NCBI GenBank assembly: GCA_019313765.1
Contig: JAFDAP010000075.1
Span: forward strand, 1-7,254
Source of the DNA: Deltaproteobacteria bacterium
GTDB lineage: Bacteria > Desulfobacterota > DSM-4660 > Desulfatiglandales > Desulfatiglandaceae
Direction of reading: 5' to 3'
Length of the DNA stretch: 7,254 nt
The notes under the pieces were generated by a model that saw only the letters and a list, made by a program, of their open reading frames with translations, was not told the DNA's origin and ran no database searches. Below, piece after piece: positions 6,417-7,254 of the stretch. Numbering within the stretch: the stretch's first letter is position 1; each line of letters starts with the position of its first letter. The position numbers and the translations under genes are program-made.

Positions 6417-6577
6417 CGAGACCTTTGAAAAACGCCCCCTTTCGAAGTCTGCTCTTATCTGGCCAATCTCGGCGTCAGACTCAAATTTCAATCCTCGAAA
6501 TATTCAATATATTCCTGTGGTTGAAATTTTCGCCCTCCTTGACCTTGACCAAAATTGAACATTTTTCAAAGGTCTCG
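6417..6577. mobile_element. MITE-like non-coding element with 16-bp perfect terminal inverted repeats
   Basis: CGAGACCTTTGAAAAA at 6417-6432 is repeated as its exact reverse complement at 6562-6577, bounding 161 bp. The triplet AGA lies immediately outside both ends (6414-6416 and 6578-6580) and may be a target duplication. Inside, AAATTTCAA (6483-6491) and TTGAAATTT (6521-6529) form a second nested inverted repeat around AATAT-TCAAT-ATATT. There is no transposase. Two overlapping plus-strand frames stay open across it but look incidental. From memory the sequence resembles repeats scattered in Desulfobacterota genomes; this was not checked. It could also be a structured RNA. Confidence 0.65.
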
Positions 6578-6629
6578 AGATGGGTAGGCAGAATTTGGTG
6601 AGTTGCTCCATGGGGAACCTCTGGAAGAG

Positions 6630-6664
6630 GGGTTCAAGGTTCAAAGGTTCAGGGTTCAAGGTTT
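6630..6664. repeat. GGTTCAA short tandem repeat
   Basis: About four copies of a 7-8 base unit (GGTTCAA, GGTTCAAA, GGTTCAG, GGTTCAA) run head to tail and end in GGTTT. It is a simple-sequence tract prone to slippage. No gene lies over it. Confidence 0.7.
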
Positions 6665-6971
6665 GTATTTATAGGACTAACTACGCATTCGGAATGATAC
6701 TTGAAAGGAGGCGGAAGTCAAAAAGAATCGGTTTAAGAATGTTTTTCACCGCAAAGCCGCAGAGATCGCAAAGGGTCACAAGCCTAACGGCGCACAAAAT
6801 AGGACCGAAAAATTGTCGAGCTTGCGGTATTCCTATCTATCCAAATAAAAACGTTACCTAAATGGATATTATTTGCCTGACGCTTTCTCCCAGCGCTTTC
6901 TCCCAATGATGTAAATAGAGCGTAAGTCAAGGGAAATCCTGAAAATAGGGGAAAGACCCCGGTGAAAACTC
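6665..6971. other. Intergenic stretch with repeat fragments, no supported gene
   Basis: No credible gene is present. A plus-strand frame (6580-6861) runs through the tandem repeat and is rejected. The bases 6746-6775 (TTCACCGCAAAGCCGCAGAG and onward) resemble a widely scattered intergenic string. A 12-base direct repeat CGCTTTCTCCCA occurs at 6881-6892 and 6894-6905. An AAAGGAGG string near 6704 has no start codon at a usable distance. Confidence 0.4.
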
Positions 6972-7001
6972 TTGAGTTATCCTGGGCTTAGGTGTTACAA
7001 T
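6972..7001 (+). promoter_or_regulatory. Putative sigma70-type promoter for the right-edge gene
   Basis: TTGAGT (6972-6977, four of six matches to TTGACA) and TACAAT (6996-7001, five of six matches to TATAAT) are separated by 18 bases. Transcription would start near 7008, giving a leader of about 58 bases to the ATG at 7066. Confidence 0.5.
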
Positions 7002-7065
7002 CACATCAGTTAACCATTAAATAGTTTTATTTCCCTTGATTCCCCACAAACGAAGGTCATGTTCA

Positions 7066-7254
7066 ATGGAACACCGGCATATCAATACAAAAAATGACGA
7101 ATGGGGTGTAGCCGCGGTACACTCAATATGGGAACGTGGCTCAGAAGATGATATTCGTGAACTCATCCGCGAAGTGAAAAGGAATGCCAAGGCTGCGGAT
7201 GCGGTGCGAAGGGCCATACCACATTCAGAAGTATATGGCTGGCCAAAATTTTTC
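7066..7254 (+). CDS. Unrecognised protein, N-terminal 63 residues (3' end outside window)
   Basis: A frame opens at ATG 7066, nine bases after GAAGG (7052-7056), and stays open to the window edge. The product begins MEHRHINTKNDEWGVAAVHS and continues IWERGSEDDIRELIREVKRN. It ends PHSEVYGWPKFF at the edge. The middle is a strongly amphipathic charged helix (about residues 22-50), typical of a real soluble protein. There is no signal peptide or membrane segment. I do not recognise the family with confidence. The (I/W)ERG-D-x-L-(I/V)REV+RN pattern followed by a VYG motif reminds me of small helical proteins of unknown function, but that is weak. A promoter and ribosome site in the right places support it. 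The antisense frame at 7017-7217 is its shadow. Confidence 0.65.
   Translation, partial: MEHRHINTKNDEWGVAAVHSIWERGSEDDIRELIREVKRNAKAADAVRRAIPHSEVYGWPKFF

Noticed and set aside
6367..6601. Two overlapping plus-strand frames of 63 and 73 codons
   Set aside because: Both cross the inverted-repeat element and differ only in frame; they are best explained as spurious coding in a non-coding repeat.
6630..6664. CRISPR-like or tRNA T-arm-like repeats (GGTTCAA)
   Set aside because: Units are 7-8 bases with no spacers, and no tRNA acceptor or anticodon arm can be drawn around them.
6580..6861. 93-codon plus-strand frame
   Set aside because: It translates the GGTTCAA tract and a scattered intergenic string; the product is low-complexity and has no family signature.
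7017..7217. 66-codon minus-strand frame
   Set aside because: It is the antisense of the promoter-led plus-strand gene starting at 7066, which has the better ribosome site and amino-acid composition.

Overview
The window looks like bacterial chromosome from a metagenome-type lineage. The best guess is the Desulfobacterota (former Deltaproteobacteria) or a neighbouring anaerobic group. This rests on the style of the hybrid histidine kinase, the flavin oxidoreductase, the solo Y1 (HUH) transposase and the dispersed-repeat clutter between genes. No rRNA or marker gene is present, so the taxonomic call is inference only.

Layout: (1) positions 2-124 hold the C-terminal end of a GIY-YIG nuclease gene, followed by closely spaced GC-rich palindromes and a textbook intrinsic terminator (201-236). 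(2) 237-1050 has no convincing gene; it holds short direct repeats, a small basic open frame on the minus strand and an insertion-sequence-like end. (3) 1051-3288 (+) encodes an orphan membrane hybrid sensor kinase: six membrane helices, PAS, HisKA, HATPase, receiver. (4) 3296-4337 is a compact transposable unit carrying a Y1 transposase (RAYT-like, minus strand) with a DnaA-like C-terminal helix-turn-helix region. It is bounded by imperfect inverted repeats and sits directly against the kinase stop codon. (5) 4411-5880 (-) encodes a nitronate monooxygenase / 2-nitropropane dioxygenase family flavoprotein with a four-cysteine cluster and an unusual C-terminal array of seven ~14-residue helical repeats. 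A plausible promoter lies at 5941-5969. (6) 5970-7065 is gene-poor and repeat-rich; its main item is a 161-bp MITE-like element (6417-6577) with perfect 16-bp terminal inverted repeats flanked by AGA on both sides. (7) 7066-7254 (+) is the 5' end of an unrecognised gene cut off by the window edge, preceded by a credible promoter.

The genes do not form one operon. The kinase and flavoprotein point in opposite (convergent) directions with the transposable unit between them. The recurring theme is small mobile DNA: a nuclease gene beside palindromes, a HUH transposase with its ends, and a non-coding inverted-repeat element. I see no convincing complete new defence or metabolic system. The most unusual items are the repeat tail on the flavoprotein, the GIY-YIG/palindrome association and the MITE-like element.
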